Shown: positions 62,430-64,000 of the stretch, in pieces
Layout of the letters: each line of letters opens with the position of its first letter
Position numbering within the stretch: position 1 is the stretch's first letter
The notes under the pieces: model-generated
The model's database searches: none
Told to the model about the DNA's origin: nothing
The model's input: the letters and a program-made list of their open reading frames with translations, nothing else
Made by a program: the position numbers and the translations under genes
From: Cyanoderma ruficeps
Lineage: Eukaryota > Chordata > Aves > Passeriformes > Timaliidae
DNA length: 64,000 bases
Reading direction: 5' to 3'
Assembly: GCA_008694505.1 (NCBI GenBank)
Contig: VZDJ01007753.1
Location: forward strand, 10,201,666 to 10,265,665

Positions 62430-64000
62430 AATGTAAACTTTTACGTACATTTTAATGCTTTTGGGAGATTTAACTAATTTTTTCTACATTCTAAGCTATG
62501 TCTCTATGGTTGAGAAAATCTCTGGTAGAGATAAAATTCTGCAACTATATCTGTTTCTTAGAAAAGGTATTTATCTAACCACTCCCTGCAAATACCTGTG
62601 AAATGCTAAGCTGTCTCAGCTCCCTTTCATGAAAATGGAGGCTACCCAGCACCTCAGAGAATGAGCCTTAAGCTTGTACAATTCATCACCAATTTCTTCT
62701 TACATTTCAATGCAATTTTTTAGATAAAATAGAAAGAAATTCTTTAAGAAAACATTCAGTTGATAATCTACTGCAAATATTTATGTTAAATTCTTCATTT
62801 ACGCAAAGATAGCTGTACCTTACCTGCTCTTATTTGAAAAGACTAGAGGTAATTCATGATACCTCATACAGCTTTCCAAATTACATTTGTGTTTATAAAA
62901 AGAAGAATTACCTGGAAAAAGGTGGGAAAGCTGAACATCAAACTTAAACCTTTTCATCTTCAATTATGTATTCATCCAAGAATCATATTTTCTAGTTTCA
63001 TTATAAAAAACAAACAAGCAAACAACAGAAACAAGTATAGGATATAATTATTCAGAGAAGAAGGCTTGACAGAAATTTCTAAATCAATAGCTCAAATCTA
63101 GGGAGAACAGAGAGTAATATTTAAAATGAGCTCAAAGTAGTCTCAGAGTTATTGATTTGATTCCACTACAGCACATTTCCAGCACTTCTATTCTCTGCAA
63201 GTCTTATGGGTATAATTATTCTGTCCTTCAGGAACTATACTGGTTAAAATAAAAATGACAAAACTGAATACATTTTGTCTTATTTTTTTTTAGTACCATA
63301 TTGCCCTTTAATACTGCGTAGGACGTATTTTTTATCTGTCATTTTTACATACTTAAGAAAGAAGAAATGATTGAAAGTGGGTAGCTCTTGACAATTTTCA
63401 GGTAGGCTTATTCTTTCATAAGCTGTGCATCCAATATCCTTACATAAACCTAGTATGCTTTCTGTTGTCAGGGCATCCCCAAAAATAAAGACAACAATGA
63501 CTTCATTTTCTCCTGTCAGTTTTTCTACTTATAAGAGAGGATAAAAATTATATCTACCAGCTAACAAACCTACCACACAAGCTGTATGGGAGGATGAACT
63601 TGTTGACAAGCTACATTCTGGAAGCCTAGTAAAGATCAAACATCTATTTAAATTTGCAATGCATGTGGATTTCTATAAAATTGTATACGTGTCAGTCCTC
63701 AGTTATGATTTGAAAATAAATAATTGCTCAAAGTTGAAATTCTCAGTCTTTGCTAAACACAAAAGTAGAGGCTTACGTTTCAGAGCTATTGAACAGCTGT
63801 GAGAATCAGGACACCCCGGGAGTGTGCAAGTCTGCTAATCTATGCAACACTAACATACATTCACAGGATGCACAGTAGCTGTCAGGACATTGCTCATTAT
63901 GCTGCTGATGGAGTGTGCTGGAAATTATATTACATTATGTGTGGTATACTCATGCAACCATCAGAAGAATGGGTTTCATTCTTTTCTTAGGCCAAACAGC
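62430..64000. other. Unannotated AT-rich DNA
   Basis: I see no gene, RNA gene or known repeat to the end of the window. The last short frame (63799-63990, plus) has no recognisable domain. Confidence 0.55.

Noticed and set aside
1..64000. A multi-gene system such as an operon, defence island or biosynthetic cluster
   Set aside because: No adjacent long frames, no shared orientation, no ribosome-binding or operon spacing, and vertebrate-type retroelements throughout.

Overview
The window looks like bird nuclear DNA, most likely from a songbird (passerine). It is AT-rich, and I found no gene that I can name. Three things point to the lineage. There are CR1 LINE fragments on both strands. There are two copies of a SINE with a tRNA-Ile-like head and a CR1-like tail, the arrangement of the zebra finch element TguSINE1. 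There are also two endogenous retrovirus LTRs of avian type. Nothing resembles bacterial operons, CRISPR arrays, or rRNA or functional tRNA genes. The reading frames are short and scattered, as expected by chance in AT-rich DNA. The longest (178 codons) lies inside an LTR.

Layout. Positions 1-22,850 are unannotated AT-rich DNA with small tandem repeats (81-121, 4378-4431), a GA-rich tract (4826-4877), a GC-richer patch (about 8640-9080) and a possible very old repeat (about 16,860-17,240). A short CR1 tail lies at 22,851-22,911. At about 30,870-31,303 there is a minus-strand class II (ERVK/alpharetrovirus-like) 5' LTR with a primer binding site and a stub of leader. Positions 34,900-36,060 hold low-complexity GT/AC tracts. 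At 40,141-44,340 a minus-strand CR1 with an unusual 19-bp tail repeat is followed by the two SINE copies, with a candidate transmembrane-coding exon between the SINEs (42,810-42,900, minus). A complete solo LTR of ERVL type, with perfect 5-bp target site duplications, occupies 49,249-50,035. A CR1 3' end (58,351-58,497, minus) and a longer CR1 with reverse-transcriptase coding remains and an internal deletion (61,379-61,895, plus) complete the set. A strong G-quadruplex motif lies at 62,389-62,429.

The sequence has four ambiguous-base sites (2465, 4878, 20149, 23626-23628). Three lie in or next to homopolymer or simple repeats, and one (2465) sits between two identical 20-bp copies, which suggests an assembly artefact. 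The window is best described as an intergenic or deep intronic region shaped by retroelements. I see no evidence of a new multi-gene system. The most testable lead is the splice-bounded transmembrane segment at 42,810-42,900.
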